Below, one piece after another: positions 35,134-46,795 of a stretch of 64,000 nt of DNA. The DNA is from Malaya genurostris. Its lineage: Eukaryota; Arthropoda; Insecta; Diptera; Culicidae. Position numbers and translations under genes: made by a program. Below the pieces are notes generated by a model. It saw only the letters and a program-made list of their open reading frames with translations. It searched no databases and was not told the DNA's origin. Position 1 is the stretch's first letter. Every line of letters begins with the position of its first letter. The stretch spans positions 212,937,435-213,001,434 of the forward strand of contig NC_080572.1 of NCBI RefSeq assembly GCF_030247185.1, written 5' to 3'.

Positions 35134-35141
35134 AAAATAGG

Positions 35142-35960
35142 TTGAAAGTTTAGTTTTGTAAACTCTGTCAAAAGTTCAGAAAACAGAATTCTGGCGCAGA
35201 ATCCAGGTCCAAAATCTAGGATAAGGTCTCTGTCAGGAGTCCAGATTCACAATCTAACTCCAGGTATAGAATCCAGATCCATGTTTTGAATATAAGTACT
35301 GAACTCTGCTTAAAGTTCAGAATCCATATTCGGAGAATCTCTTTCAAGAATCCAGGTTCAGTATTCTGATCCAGGAACTTTGTTCGATAGTTATATATTC
35401 TAATCGAGTGTTCAGGACCAGAATCCAGATCTAGATATCGCTTAGTTTTTACTGGGTGAGAGGGCTTGGGAGTTTTTCTAACAATCATAGAACCAACTAC
35501 TAACAATTGTAATAAACACAGTCATGCCCTTTTTTATAACCAAAACTTCTTTTTTTTCGTAATTTCCCCTGCGGAAAATCGTCGCTCGAGAGTCGCAAAT
35601 AAACTGTTTGACCTGTTTGATTTACAATGCTTTCATTTTTGTCTCTCACACAAGAACTAAAACCAGAGCTAGAAATGACTCGAAAAGATACTTTTAAGGT
35701 AGTTCTTAAAAAAATCATAGTGTTGTCCACATACGCCACCAGAAAACACGCCTTAAGCAGAACTTTTCTTCATTGCCCAACGAAAAGAATTTATGACTGA
35801 TAAAATGAAAATAATGAAATCTAAAAACTGGCGTTATAAACTTTCAGAGACAATTATAAATCCGTCCGCAACCTTCTCCAATGTGGGGAAATCGCTCTGC
35901 CAACTGAACTACTGTGGATGTTATGATACAGCAAAGTTGAATTTCACAGTGATTGAATAG
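35142..35960 (+). repeat. Degenerate array copy 1 (right part) and its 3' body
   Basis: 35160-35440 resumes the AGAATCCAG repeats. 35440-35960 is a non-tandem body with caatcatagaaccaacta, tcgcaaataaactgtttga, aaatgactcgaaaag and gtgttgtccacatacg, shared with 41930-42390. The final part (tatgagaaaggcaaaa at about 35970) is a modular-repeat end. Confidence 0.8.
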
Positions 35961-36793
35961 CCTTCTTTTATGAGAAAGGCAAAAAAAAAACAAAGTATGC
36001 TAAACGGCTTTTTGTGTCATATTCTACATGTCCAGAAAGTTTGATTGAAACCTGAGTAGGTGCTGCCAACTCTGAATTCGATTAGGTGTGATATTCATGT
36101 ATTGTTAAACTTGCCCTATATATTTGTATCGATCAAATTTGCTCAGGAATGATTTGTTACTGTTATATTTAATGCTTTCGATTTCACGCAGAATACACAA
36201 ATCAATCAGCCCATGCTGACCGCTTCGCCTACGTCTGCTTCGCCTTTCAAGAAGGTACTTGACGTAGGCATCCTCAATCGTGAAGCCAAATATTCAAATG
36301 GTAGGCAGAGTACCAGCCAGGTGCTGCAGTGCACGAAGAAAACCGAAAGCGAGTTCCACATGATTGACCACGAAATTTGCAGTGAAAACGAAAACAGCTG
36401 AAGATAATGGAATGCATTTTCGGAATTTCGGTTTTAACTCACGGAAACTGTAACTGTGTTCATTTCTTCTTCTCCCATAGAAAACCCAACAACATACCGA
36501 AATTTCTCAAACAATGCATTGTTTCAAATTGTCTCACGTAATACTGCTTCGAAACCATTAGAAAGATAAACCTTGCGCAAGACGTAGGGTACAATTCGTC
36601 GATAATGTGGAAATCTGTCAATTTCGGATGAATGTTGAAATGGTGTTACCTTAAAATGTTCGGCTTCTCGACATCAAGTTCACGTAACAAAAGCAGTTGT
36701 CTGTCACCATTGAGTAACGATCTGGATTATGAAAGCTTCAAAATTAGGGCGGCCTTTTTATTAACAGTTCTCTTGTTTTCCCTTTCGTTTCAG

Positions 36794-36866
36794 ATTAGTG
36801 CCAACGAAACAAAAAAAAAACGGAAAACTGGCCACAGGCCACCAGCCTGGTCATTAATGTGAGAAA
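36794..36866 (+). promoter_or_regulatory. Wdr47: Wdr47 5' UTR portion of first coding exon, with start-stop uORF
   Basis: A pyrimidine-rich tract ending in CAG at 36791-36793 is a good splice acceptor, so the exon probably begins at 36794 and carries 73 bases of 5' UTR. An in-frame TAA at 36855-36857 lies four codons before the coding ATG and fixes the start. An ATG at 36857-36859 is followed at once by TGA (36860-36862), a minimal start-stop uORF ending 4 bases before the main ATG. The main ATG has AAA before it, a good insect start context. Upstream non-coding exons and the promoter cannot be placed; they could lie anywhere to the left, including outside the window. Confidence 0.6.
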
Positions 36867-37584
36867 ATGTCACCGGCAAGACTGTCGCTGCGGGAGGAAG
36901 ACATTGTTCGGTTGTCATTGGAATTTCTGAACAATCGCGAGCTGCACATCTCCCAGCTATCGCTGGAACGCGAAACCGGTGTCATAAATGGTCAATACTC
37001 CGACGATGTGCTCTTTCTTCGCCAGCTCATCCTTGACGGTCAGTGGGATGATGTGGTGGAATTTATTCAGCCGCTGGAAGCTCTGCAGAACTTCGATATG
37101 AAACAATTCAAGTACACGATTCTCCGGCACAAATATATCGAGCTGCTGTGCATAAAATCGGAGGCGGGCGGATTGACGGGACCACCTCTGATGAACAATG
37201 TGGAAGGAGCAGTGGAGGAGGTGGTCCAGGTACTTGGAGAGCTGGAAAAGCTCAGCCCCACGAAAGAAGAATACTCAGCTCTGTGTTTGCTGTTGACACT
37301 GCCCAAGCTCGGCGATCACATGCAGTTCCGCGATTGGAATCCGAGCAAAGCACGGGTGCAATGTTTTAAGGAAATTTTTCCGCTGGTGGAAAAATTTCTA
37401 CCCGGCGACAAAAAGTCCGGCTCGGCGCAGTCAGTTTTCGCGAAAAACGATCGCCTTGTGCAGTTAGTTATTAAGGGCATTTTGTATGAATCTTGCGTCA
37501 ACTACTGTCAGGTGAAGGCAACGGGAACGGCGGACGCTGCTTTGCAGAAAATCAATTTTTCGCGAGTGCTAGACGGTTCGATAG
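36867..37584 (+). CDS. Wdr47: Wdr47 coding exon 1: LisH, CTLH and CRA-like region
   Basis: First coding exon of WD repeat-containing protein 47 (nemitin), a cytoskeleton-associated protein that in vertebrates binds microtubule-associated partners in neurons. It encodes 239 residues plus one base. Visible domains are a LisH motif at about residues 10-42 (ending ERETGVING), a CTLH domain at about 46-105 (FLRQLILDGQWDDVVEFIQP, FDMKQFKYTIL), and a CRA-like helical region at about 115-195 with CLLLTLPKL and RDWNPSKARV. This order matches vertebrate WDR47. The start is supported by the upstream in-frame stop. The donor is G|GTGAGT at 37585, leaving phase 1, completed by exon 2 as Gly240. Reading through the donor soon hits a stop, as expected for an intron. 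It is GC-richer than the surrounding spacer. LisH and CTLH also occur in other proteins, but the whole-exon resemblance makes the assignment strong. Confidence 0.93.
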
Positions 37585-38379
37585 GTGAGTGTTGTTAATT
37601 TATTTATATTCTAAGCTCTATTTAGGTGTTGAGGTTTAATATTCAAAATAACGAAAACACTATGGACGCAAACGGATTTTTTGAACTTCCCACTTCTATG
37701 ATATTGAATCTAATGATTTTATCAAAGTCGTCTTTTAAGTTTCAATATGAGTACTCAAAAGAAATATGCTACGATTTGGATGTATTAATTTCACTTTTCA
37801 CTATTTCAAGTCACACCAATGTAGTATTTATCCCGGGTATTATTTTAAATTTACCGATTTGATCGTTAGATGTCGCTAGCAATATGTATACATAGTATGG
37901 CATCAACCTTCAAAAATACAAAAATAACATTCTGTCAAAATAATAGCGCTTTAGTTAGTTGTTTGCCTAGTTTCACTGGTCAGTTTTTCAAGTGATTGCA
38001 TAAACTTTGTATATGAGAGAGGCAAAAAGTATACTTTTATAGATTATAGAATCGTTATCATGATTTTGTGATAATACTAACAAGTGGGTACAAATTGAAT
38101 AGAAGAGAATATCATGGATGGTAAACACTCCAAAAGAATCCGTCTGATAATGACGGTTTATCTTTATTAACTTTTCTTGCAATTATTTTAGCGTAATTCT
38201 TTATGTTCTCGAAAATTTCTTCTCATAAGATGGAAAGATGGTGGTCTTGGTCATAATGCAGAATAGTAAAAAGAAATGATTGCCGATTACATTACAATAC
38301 GATACCTCTAAACAAAAAGTAGCTGTCATTTCCAGATTCGATTAAATAACTTCTTCATACTCAATTCATAATGTTGGTC

Positions 38380-39125
38380 CGCCGATACAGATTTACGGAT
38401 TTATCTTCAGAAAAACATAGATTTAAATGTGACAACCCTGCACGCTACACGAAATTGAACAAAGCCGTTCGCAAAGGCGGTTGTGTTCACTTCTTCCTTA
38501 CCAGCACGTAGTGGTTTTGCATCGTCATTTTGTATGGTGGTTCAAAAGATTTAACGCTCATCGCCATATAATTTCGGAACCGAAAGTCGAATCTGGATGA
38601 AATTGCACAGTGTCTTTCAAAACAATGAGAGCTTTATTTTGAATCTTGAATTGTGAAAATAGGTTGAACCGTTGCTGAGTAATCGAAGTGAGTTTCGTTT
38701 TTTGGAGCTTTTCTTCACTATTATCGGTGCCTTTGGAAGCGAAACGCGGAGACTAATAGTCTACTATTAGATCCTGCATACTAGATAAATTTACCAGTAA
38801 GTTCGATGAAAAAAATCATCTCGTTTCGCCATCGCTTCAGAAAAAATACTCACAGATTTGCACACATTACCTTGTGATTCCGGAACCGAAAGTCGGATCC
38901 AAATGAAATTCAATAGTAAGCTATATGACAATAAGGCTTTTTGTGAAAGTCAGTTAAGCCATCTCTGAGTAAAATGAGTAAACTTATTTGTCACATACAC
39001 ACAGACATTTTGTGATCTCGACGAACTGAGTCGAATGGTATATGACACTCGGCTGTCCGAGCCTCCGGTCAGAAGTCGGTTTTCACTGTGATTGCGTAGC
39101 CTTTCTATATGAGAAGGGCATTCGT
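38380..39125 (-). repeat. Modular repeat block, minus orientation
   Basis: It contains ttgtgaaaataggttgaacc, ccgaaagtcggatcc, gacgaactgagtcgaatgg and the end motif tctatatgagaagggca (39106-39122). Confidence 0.7.
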
Positions 39126-39239
39126 TCAAACTTTGAAAAACTTTTCCGAGGCCCTTAGGGTCGAGTGTCATATACCAATCGATTCAGCTCGAGGAACTGA
39201 GTAAATATGAGTGTGTTCGTGCAAAATGAGGAGGCGTGT

Positions 39240-40060
39240 TTTTTAGAGACGGCTGGATCGATCAAACTGGTTGCAAATAAACGGTCTTCCAAGAAGTATC
39301 AACGCTATTGTTTTTGTTTTTTGACAATAGCTGTTACAATGGGCTTTGTAAACAAAATATGTTTTAAGACTTAAATTCCACACGACAATAGCTATCCAAC
39401 AAAGCATGGATTTGGTAAAATCCGTCCCTTTTTAACGGAGATATTGATATTTTTGTGTAGTCGACTTTTTCCCCTATTCCAGTGCACAGTGGTTCAATTA
39501 CACCAAAACCGCTTTTCTTGTTTGCGCTTCAGAGGTTGATTTTGGATCCTAAATGACTTCAACAGAATTTTTGATTGGAATTGTCCCCTTCTCTTGATAT
39601 AATTAAAATTGTCAGTAATCCTTAGAAGTGAGGTGAAGGCTAGAAGTCGCCTATACTGCGTGATAGAGTATTCATTTCTTTGGAGAAGTTGTAGATCATT
39701 ATATTACAAGAAGACATGAACTCTTGAAAAAAATTTCTAGATATGGAGCATTGTTTATCGGAAGCCATTTTTGCCTTTTTATCCTTTTTATATAAATACA
39801 AAACATAGGTACAGAGTTCAGAACTTTGAAAGACGAATAGAGCAAATATCTGTGTGTGCAAAATTAAGAAGCGAGAGAGAAGGCTGGACCGATTTTCATC
39901 AAACTAGTTGTAAATGGAAGGACTTCCAAGAAGTATCAGTGCTATTGTTTTTGTTTTTGGATCTGATGATTACTTTCCGAGTTATACAAACTTGTATGTC
40001 AAAAATTACAGCTTCTTGACAATATCTGTCACATTTACCCTCGAATTGATTGTACCTATT
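39240..40060 (+). repeat. Direct repeat pair around 39.25 and 39.86 kb
   Basis: Both copies carry a module start (gctggatcgatcaaactgg, gctggaccgattttcatc), then cttccaagaagtatca, gctattgtttttgtttttt and gacaata(g/t)ctgt. The first copy (39240-39345) is shorter. 39483-39500 has gcacagtggttcaa, the start motif of the foldback element at 43296. Confidence 0.6.
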
Positions 40061-40572
40061 GTCTTTCTCTGGACAGGACCAGCCTAGATGACATGGGAAA
40101 TCCGTCGGAAAAAAACTTAACCAAGAATAGATCCACTGGGCTCCTGCTTCCATCTCCTAAACGGCTACAATTGCAGGAGGTTCTTTTTTCCTTGAGTTAT
40201 CTGATTTTTTCAACGTTTCACATCTGATTACTCTATTTTTCTAAATTATGTCTTCATTCAACAATCATTTTTTTTTAAATATTATCTCATCACTTTTCGA
40301 CAATATGATCTCTTACCAATGTTCGGCTAGATTCTGAAAAAATGTTTGGGGTTTGACTTTACTTACAGACTTCTAAATTGATACACTGATGATGAGTGCA
40401 AATAGCATTCTGGAATAGTATTATACCAAAATAGTCAAAATTCTTCATAGTGGGAACATAAATTTTTTTCTAAAACGTTTCAAAGAAAAGTTTTTTTTGT
40501 ATTTTTCCTTCTTTCGTACTATTGATTCCAGGATAGTATATAGAATATAGTATATGGAACAGTGATTCCCAG

Positions 40573-40836
40573 AGTGGTCCCTACAGCCATAAATCAAATA
40601 AACATAGATTTCTCACTGTACGGTGACACTAACAGCACCTCTAGTGACAAACGGGTGTACTTTTTCCATTAGCTACTGTGGTTGTGTTAAATGCGCAGGC
40701 AACTTTTTGCATGCCTTTTAGGAGCATTTACGCACCCATTCTCCACCAGACGGTGCTTTTGGTGTCACGGGTTGCTCAACTACATTACTATTACACTGGG
40801 AAATCTATGTTTATTTGATTTATGCTACAGCCCACT
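40573..40836. mobile_element. Short TIR/hairpin element
   Basis: The left arm 40573-40620 contains ataaatcaaataaacatag and atttctcactgta. The right arm 40792-40836 is its near-perfect complement (tacactgggaaatctatg...). About 170 bases lie between. It looks like a MITE; boundaries and target duplication are uncertain. Confidence 0.65.
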
Positions 40837-40849
40837 AGGTCCAGATTCA

Positions 40850-42390
40850 CATTAATGAGTCAGGGGTGTACCTCGGATCTCTGATGAATTTTCTTAATTC
40901 TAGTCCAAAATCTTGAACAAATACAGAATTAAGGTCAACAAACCCTGCTTCCCGGATCAGAATTTAGGTTCAGATCCAATATTTCTTCAGGAACTCAGAT
41001 CCAGAATCTGGGTCTGGAATAAGAATTCATGTCCAAAACTGAAGTTCAGGTCCAAGTTCAGAATTCAGGTCACGGAAATCTATGTTCAAGTTTAGAACTC
41101 AGCTACGAAATTCAGGCCCAGAATTCCGAACCCGATTTCCGCTCAGAAATCCATGTCCACGTTCTGAAATTAGGTCCAGAATTCAGGAGAAGTGTCAAGG
41201 TTCAGGATTTAGTTTCAGGTTCCAAAACTCTGTTAGGAGCTCCGGTCCAAATCCGGGATCAGGATTCTGGTCTAAAACCAAAGTCTAAGTCTAGGTTGAG
41301 AATTATTTTCCAAAATCCAGATCCAGAATCCAGGTTCAAGTAGAAACTTTGTCAAGAATTATGGTCCAGAGTCTGGGTCTAAGTTCAGAATTCGTATCCA
41401 TAGGTCAAGAGTTGAGCAGCATCTCGTTCCAGAATCCTGGTCCATGATGAATGATTCAGAAATCTGATTGAGATTTGAATTCTCTGTCAATAAGAAAGGT
41501 TCAAGTTTTGAATTGAGGGATCCTAGAAAACTAAGGCCCAGAATCCAGTCCAAATTCACAGTCCAATGGCAAAATACTGATCCAGGCACAGAACTCGTTC
41601 ACAGTCTAGGTTCAAAGTAGAGTTTCAGAAACTCTGTCGAAAGTTCGGAAAACAGAATTCTGGTCCAGAATCCAAGTCCAAGCCCATGTTTCGAATTCAG
41701 GTTCAGGTTCAGAGTCTAGGTTAAGGTCTCTGTCAGGAGTTCAGGTTCACAATCTCGGTCCAGGTCTAGAATCCAGATCCATGTTCCGAATCTAAATACT
41801 GAATTCTACTTCAAGTTCAGCCATACCCGGATAAAGAATCCCGGTTCAGATTCAGTATTGTGATCCAGAAACCTTGTTCGATAGCCAGATCCAGTGATCA
41901 GGACCAAAATACAGATACGCTTAATTAGTATCGAGTGGGAGGACTTGCGAGTTTTCCTGACAATCATAGAACCAAATACTAACAAAAGTAATACACTCAA
42001 TCATTCACTTCTTTATCCCTAAAACTTAATTTTTGTCTTTATTTTCTCTGTGAAACCTTGTGGGTCGCAAATAAACTGTTTGATTTCAAATGTTTTTGTT
42101 TTTGTCTCTTACACAAATAAAACCAAAAATGACTCGAAAAGTTACTTATGGGCGAGCACCTGAAAAAAAATTCACGGTGTTGTCCACATACGTCACAAGA
42201 AAACACCCCTAAGGAAAAACCTTTCTCTATTATCCAACGAAAATATGAAATTATGACTGATAAAATGAAAAAAAAAATGAAGTCCAAAAACTGACGTCAC
42301 ATGCTCTCAGAAATAGTTACAAATCGAACCTTTCTGGGTATTCGTTCTGCAAACTGAACTACTGTGGATGTGATGATACACAACTCAGAA
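40850..42390 (+). repeat. Degenerate AGAATCCAG array, copy 2, with the same 3' body
   Basis: Array 40850-41930, body 41930-42390. Order and phrases match copy 1 (for example aaggtctctgtcagg, tagaaccaaatactaac, tcgcaaataaactgtttga, ttgtccacatacgtcac). The pair therefore represents one interspersed element family with an internal degenerate array, not a chromosomal satellite block. Its class is not recognised. Confidence 0.8.
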
Positions 42391-42789
42391 GACTTCTCGG
42401 TAGAAAAGAACTTGTTATTTGATCTGACTGTTCACGGTCGGTGTGCTTCACATTTTAGTCGATCCCTTTTTGTCCAATTTCGTATGCAAACGCGATGACG
42501 CGGATTGCGCTCGAATTTCAAGAAACATCATTTCACATTTGTGAATCGATTAGTCGAAAAAAAAGTTCTTTTCAAATTTTTAAAGCTTGTGAGTTATATG
42601 AAACCCCAAAAAATTAATAATTGGTCGAGCTCACCGAACTGATCAATTTTCACCTTGATAAAACCAAAATTTTCCGAGAAGGCGGTTCTAACAAATGTTT
42701 TCTTCAGTGGACAAAATTTCGATTTTATACTACTTAAGGTGTACAAATTGCTATTTCAGCAGAGCTGTTACCAGGAATTACAAAAACTT

Positions 42790-43290
42790 TGCGATATATG
42801 TGATTGTGTTTCCCCGTCCTAATGTGGAAATCGAAAGATGATCGAACTGCTCGTGAAATGATAGTGAAAATAAGACACTGTACAACCTCACCATTTGCTG
42901 TTACCTCTGGAGTTCCTCAAGGATGTCACCTTAGACTGTTTATATTTTTATTGTATCTCAACGATCTAAATTCTTCGATCAAATGTATGAAACTGTGGTT
43001 CACCGATGACTTTAAATGCTCCGTCATCTCTTTTAGTCGCAAAAAGTCTGTATTCAAGTTCGACTATAATATTTCAAAATCGTTCTTTAAGGATCTGTGT
43101 GTTCTTCTGGATTCCAAGTTAAATTTAAAGGAGCACATGGAGTTCACTATCTCCGAAGCCTTTAAGCTATTAGTATTTGTTTTTCGTGTTACTAAAAAAT
43201 TCTCTGATGTTAATTACTTGTAAGCTCTGTATTGCGCTTTAGTTCGCTCATTCTCTGGAATATTACCAAAACGATATCCTTTAAACTTAC
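42790..43290 (+). pseudogene. Decayed CR1-clade LINE reverse transcriptase, 5' piece
   Basis: It has SGVPQGCHLRLFIFLLYLNDL (RT motif B region) and KLWFTDDFK (motif C with FTDD), then directly CSVISFSRKKSVFKFDYNIS. Compared with the copy at 59534-60744, about 40 residues between these are deleted. It continues with LLDSKLNLKEHM and ends in NLPL at the foldback insertion. The remainder is at 45353-45620. Confidence 0.85.
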
Positions 43291-43295
43291 CGCTG

Positions 43296-45347
43296 CACAG
43301 TGGTTCAAAAGTGCAATTTCACGCTCTTAATTGATAATTCATAGAATCGTGGTTTTTGAGGTACAGTATCTTCAGAAAAGTTGCTCAGAATGATAGACGC
43401 CATCTTTTGGAAAATTTTATTTGTGTGATTAATCCCCCTAAAAGTGAGATAAACATTTTATTCTAGCTCAGGGCCAACATAGAGGCTAAGTTACTTCGAC
43501 AAAGTTGCGCAGAAAGTTATTTCAAACAAGTTTGCTGGAGGTACTATTCCCGTAACTTGAGTGTAATTCAAGATATAATGTATTTTCTGAAAAGGGTGTC
43601 TACAAACCAGTTTTGTAAGAAAACATATATATTTTCAATTTATATGAGTTTTTCATGTTATACAAAGTTTTACATCTTTAAAAACTACACAACTTTCTCG
43701 AACACACTATGCTGCTATCATTTCAGTTTAATGAAATAAAGCAATTTTTTATTTTTTTTTTCAATAAAATTCGAACTTGTCTATTATCAAAAGGCGCAGG
43801 AAGGTGCAGATGAGACTACTTACATATTAAACTACTTCAAAAGAGCTTTCATACCGTGGTTAAATTACTCGTCTGCGATCGTCTGCAGGCGAAATATATT
43901 CTCCTCAAATATCAAATATTTTCAATAGTATCAATGATAAATATTTTCAAACATTTTCAATAATATCAATGATAAGGTTCATTGTATTTCAGATCAGATT
44001 TCAGTACATGTTCATTACTATGGTGCTCGCTACAAAATATTATTTTTTTTGTGCATATTGAAGTCTATAAATTGAATAGTTTAGTAACTATTTTGTCACG
44101 GCCCTTAAAAAAGTCATCATCAAATCGAATTAAGTTATGTCATCTTTTGGTAGAGAAAAGTATGATTAAAACTCATTTTTTAGTTATTTGTATTTATTTT
44201 ATGATAGCTGACAATGTTCTTAACCAGCTAAAAGACTCTTAGCATCGTTCGACAAATTCTTCTTGGACTGTTTTGGCCATTCACGAATATTTGTAACCAA
44301 AGGATCCGATGAAACTAATTACCAATTCATGGGATCCCGATTCGTAAGTGATCTGGATTGCTCGCGTGTATAATACTCCCGACATCTGTATAAAAGAAAC
44401 TTCTTAATCATTATGAACAGTACAATATAGCAAGCGTTTATCGATCTCTACTTTGATTGATGAATAGGGGATATTTATCCGCAGAACTTTTCTATAGAAA
44501 AATTTACCAAAAAATAACGTAATTCTACATGATAATCGCCTTTTTTCAAAGTCGTGGCTTCTTATCTCACTTTTAAAAAACTTACTTTCAAAAAATCGTC
44601 TGTAATTATTACTAAACTTTTCTAATTTTATAAAAACCTTTTATTGTGAGAGTTTCCATGGTAACGAATATATACTGAAATCTGACCTGAAATACAATGA
44701 ACCTTATCATTGAAAATGTCAAGGACAAAGATATTTGAAAAGAACATATCTCGCCTGCAGACGATCGCAGACGAGTAATTCAACCACGGTATGAAAGCTC
44801 TTTTGAAGTAGTTTAATATGTAAGTAGTCTCATCTGCACCTTCCTGCGCCTTTTGATAATAGACAAGTTCGAATTTTATTGAAAAAAACATGAAAAATTG
44901 CTCTATTTCATTAAACTGAAATGATAGCTGCATAGTATGTTCGAGAAAGTTGTGTAGTTTTTAAAGATGAAAAACTTTGTATAACTTGAAAAACTCATAT
45001 AAATTGAAAATATATATGTTTTCTTACAAAAACTGGTTTGTATACACCCTTTTCAGAAAATACATTATATCTTGAATTACACTCAAGTTACGGGAATAGT
45101 ACCTTCAGCAAACTTGTTTGAAATAATTTTCTGCACAACTTTGTCGAAGTAACATAGCCTCTATGTTGACCCTGAGCTAGAATAAAATGTTTATCTCACT
45201 TTTAGGGGGATTAATCACATAAATAAAATTTTCCAAAAGATGGCGTCTATCATTCTGAGCAACTTTTCTGAAGATACTGTACCTCAAAAACCACGATTCT
45301 ATGAATTATCAATTAAGAGCGTGAAATTTCGCTTTTGAACCACTGTG
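43296..45347. mobile_element. Foldback element with arms of about 740 bp
   Basis: It starts cacagtggttcaaaag and ends cttttgaaccactgtg. The two arms (about 43296-44040 and 44632-45347) are near-complementary along their whole length, for example tgatagacgccatcttttgg and its complement, cccctaaaagtgagataaac and its complement. A unique spacer of about 590 bp lies between. Direct flanks cgctg occur at 43291-43295 and 45348-45352. The host LINE frame resumes exactly after it. Small open frames in spacer and arms show no domain. The autonomous partner is unknown; the CA(C)AGTGG end could suggest a hAT relative, weakly. Confidence 0.88.
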
Positions 45348-45352
45348 CGCTG

Positions 45353-45620
45353 CAAACTGATTGGTCTAGGTTTATTATCTGTCCGTCGCGATGTTTGTAA
45401 GGCTAGTTTTGTGGCAGACCTACTTCAGTGTCGCGAATCGATTGCTCCGAGTTATTGCAATTGTTACAATTAGACACTAGATGTCGTCGACCTCGATACT
45501 ATTTTATTCTTCGGATTCCCTATGTCAGAACTTATTATGGATATAACGAGTTAATAAGCAATCGTTCCTCATGTTATTGTCTCATTAGATTTAGTTGCTA
45601 TAGAAACAAAATCAAAAGGA
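45353..45620 (+). pseudogene. Decayed CR1-clade LINE reverse transcriptase, 3' piece
   Basis: It reads LIGLGLLSVRRDVCKASFVADLLQCR, then in shifted frames LLQLDTRCRRPRYYFILRIPYVRTYYGYNE. This aligns with LIHFDLLSVRRDTQKAVFVADHIQCR...RIPRARTNYGFNEP of the copy at 59534-60744. It belongs to the same insertion as 42790-43290. Confidence 0.85.
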
Positions 45621-46409
45621 AAAAATTGAAAGATTGAATATAGTACTCTACAGCTTGTGAGGCTCGATTGGCTTTTAGCACGGGTTCTTTTTGGCAACAC
45701 AATTGTTCGACTGTGACGTGTTCAACCTTATATAGGAAATTCTGCATTTTCTTTGATTTCAAAGTGATAACCGATACATTTTTATAACTAAATCGATTGT
45801 AACTGTCTTCAACTACAACCACCGAAAAAAACGAAAGTTTTATATCACTCAAATATATTCGAAAAAAAAGTATATTGTCCTGATTATTTCAATAAATATT
45901 TTGTCCAACTTGTTTCAATAAAGCAATCGATGACGAGTCTTTTTAGTCACAATTGGATCGATTAAAAAATATCATATAACTGCTAGGTGGATTAATCACG
46001 GTTTTCATGTAACGGTATATTTAAAAAGGCACACTGTCTTAGCTCCAAGATACCGAGGGCATGAGTGTTGCTTTAAATTATAGAATTAATTGCAAAAAGA
46101 GACCACTGAGCAGATTAGAATGAAACGAAATCTCGTGGAGCTGATTCCGCATTTCAGAAACTGAATGCAATTCAGTCGCTCATTTGAAATGGGTTTGCAT
46201 AATTACGGTTATTCAAAAACACCTCTCGTTCGAATTCGGGTCTTACTAATAGCCTACAAAAGATATTGCGTCCATAGAAGTGACTGAACATTATTAAAAC
46301 TGTCTGAATCCTAGGATTATGAAAGCACAAACATAAACAGTTATATCCAAAGCGTCAACATTCAACTATTTAATACCAACCGTTTCTTTCCTCAATATCT
46401 CGTCTCCAG

Positions 46410-46685
46410 GTTTCACCGATTCCGACTTGTCCTTGCTCAGCTGGCTGCAGAGCATCCCTGCCGAAACGTTTTCGGTCCCGTTCGAACAGAAGACCCTGAA
46501 CGTAGACGTGGAAAGACTGGAAAAACCCTCTCTGGAGACCTCATGGACTGAACACATGCTCATCACCCCAATCAAACCGAAGACGTTCCCCCACTCTGTG
46601 ATGCCATTCACGCGGCCCCGTAGTGCAGCGGACATCATGACGCGCTCGTTGCTACCTTCCCTGGATGCCGTTTCCACCTGCCTGA
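46410..46685 (+). CDS. Wdr47: Wdr47 coding exon 2
   Basis: Second coding exon, residues 240-332. The acceptor is CTCCAG (46404-46409) and the donor is A|GTGAGT at 46686. It starts by completing Gly240 and reads on as FTDSDLSLLSWLQSIPAETF, the conserved WDR47 segment after the CRA-like domain. Further on are FEQKTLNVDVERL and the motif RPRSAADIMTRSLLPSLDA, which corresponds to the RPQSAD...MTRSL stretch of vertebrate WDR47. It exits in phase 1; the last base joins exon 3 to make Asn332. An 8.8-kb intron full of repeats precedes it and a 110-base intron follows. The alternative of reading on without splicing would end at a TGA near 46738. Confidence 0.9.
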
Positions 46686-46795
46686 GTGAGTATGCCGCCG
46701 TTGGTCTGCCGGACGACGACGATGACCGAAATCGGTGACCTGCTATAGGTCAGTAGGACTCTGAAAACTGGTGTCATTTTTCTTCTCTGTTGTAG

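Larger units (their letters stand above)
37585..46409 (+). other. Wdr47: Wdr47 intron 1 (8.8 kb), repeat-filled
   Basis: GT-AG intron between coding exons 1 and 2. It holds unplaced AT-rich sequence (37.6-38.4 kb), a minus-oriented modular repeat block (38.4-39.1 kb), a direct repeat pair (39.2 and 39.8 kb), a small hairpin element (40.57-40.84 kb), the second copy of the degenerate AGAATCCAG array with its 3' body (40.85-42.39 kb), and a CR1-clade reverse transcriptase split by a 2-kb foldback element (42.79-45.62 kb). I see nothing recognisable in 45.66-46.41 kb beyond a stretch at 46024-46075 that resembles 3040-3085. Confidence 0.85.

Noticed and set aside
36632..36862. Open frame directly upstream of the Wdr47 start as an N-terminal extension
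   Set aside because: It is in a different frame, ends at the ATG-TGA, crosses a good splice acceptor at 36793 and is not similar to WDR47.
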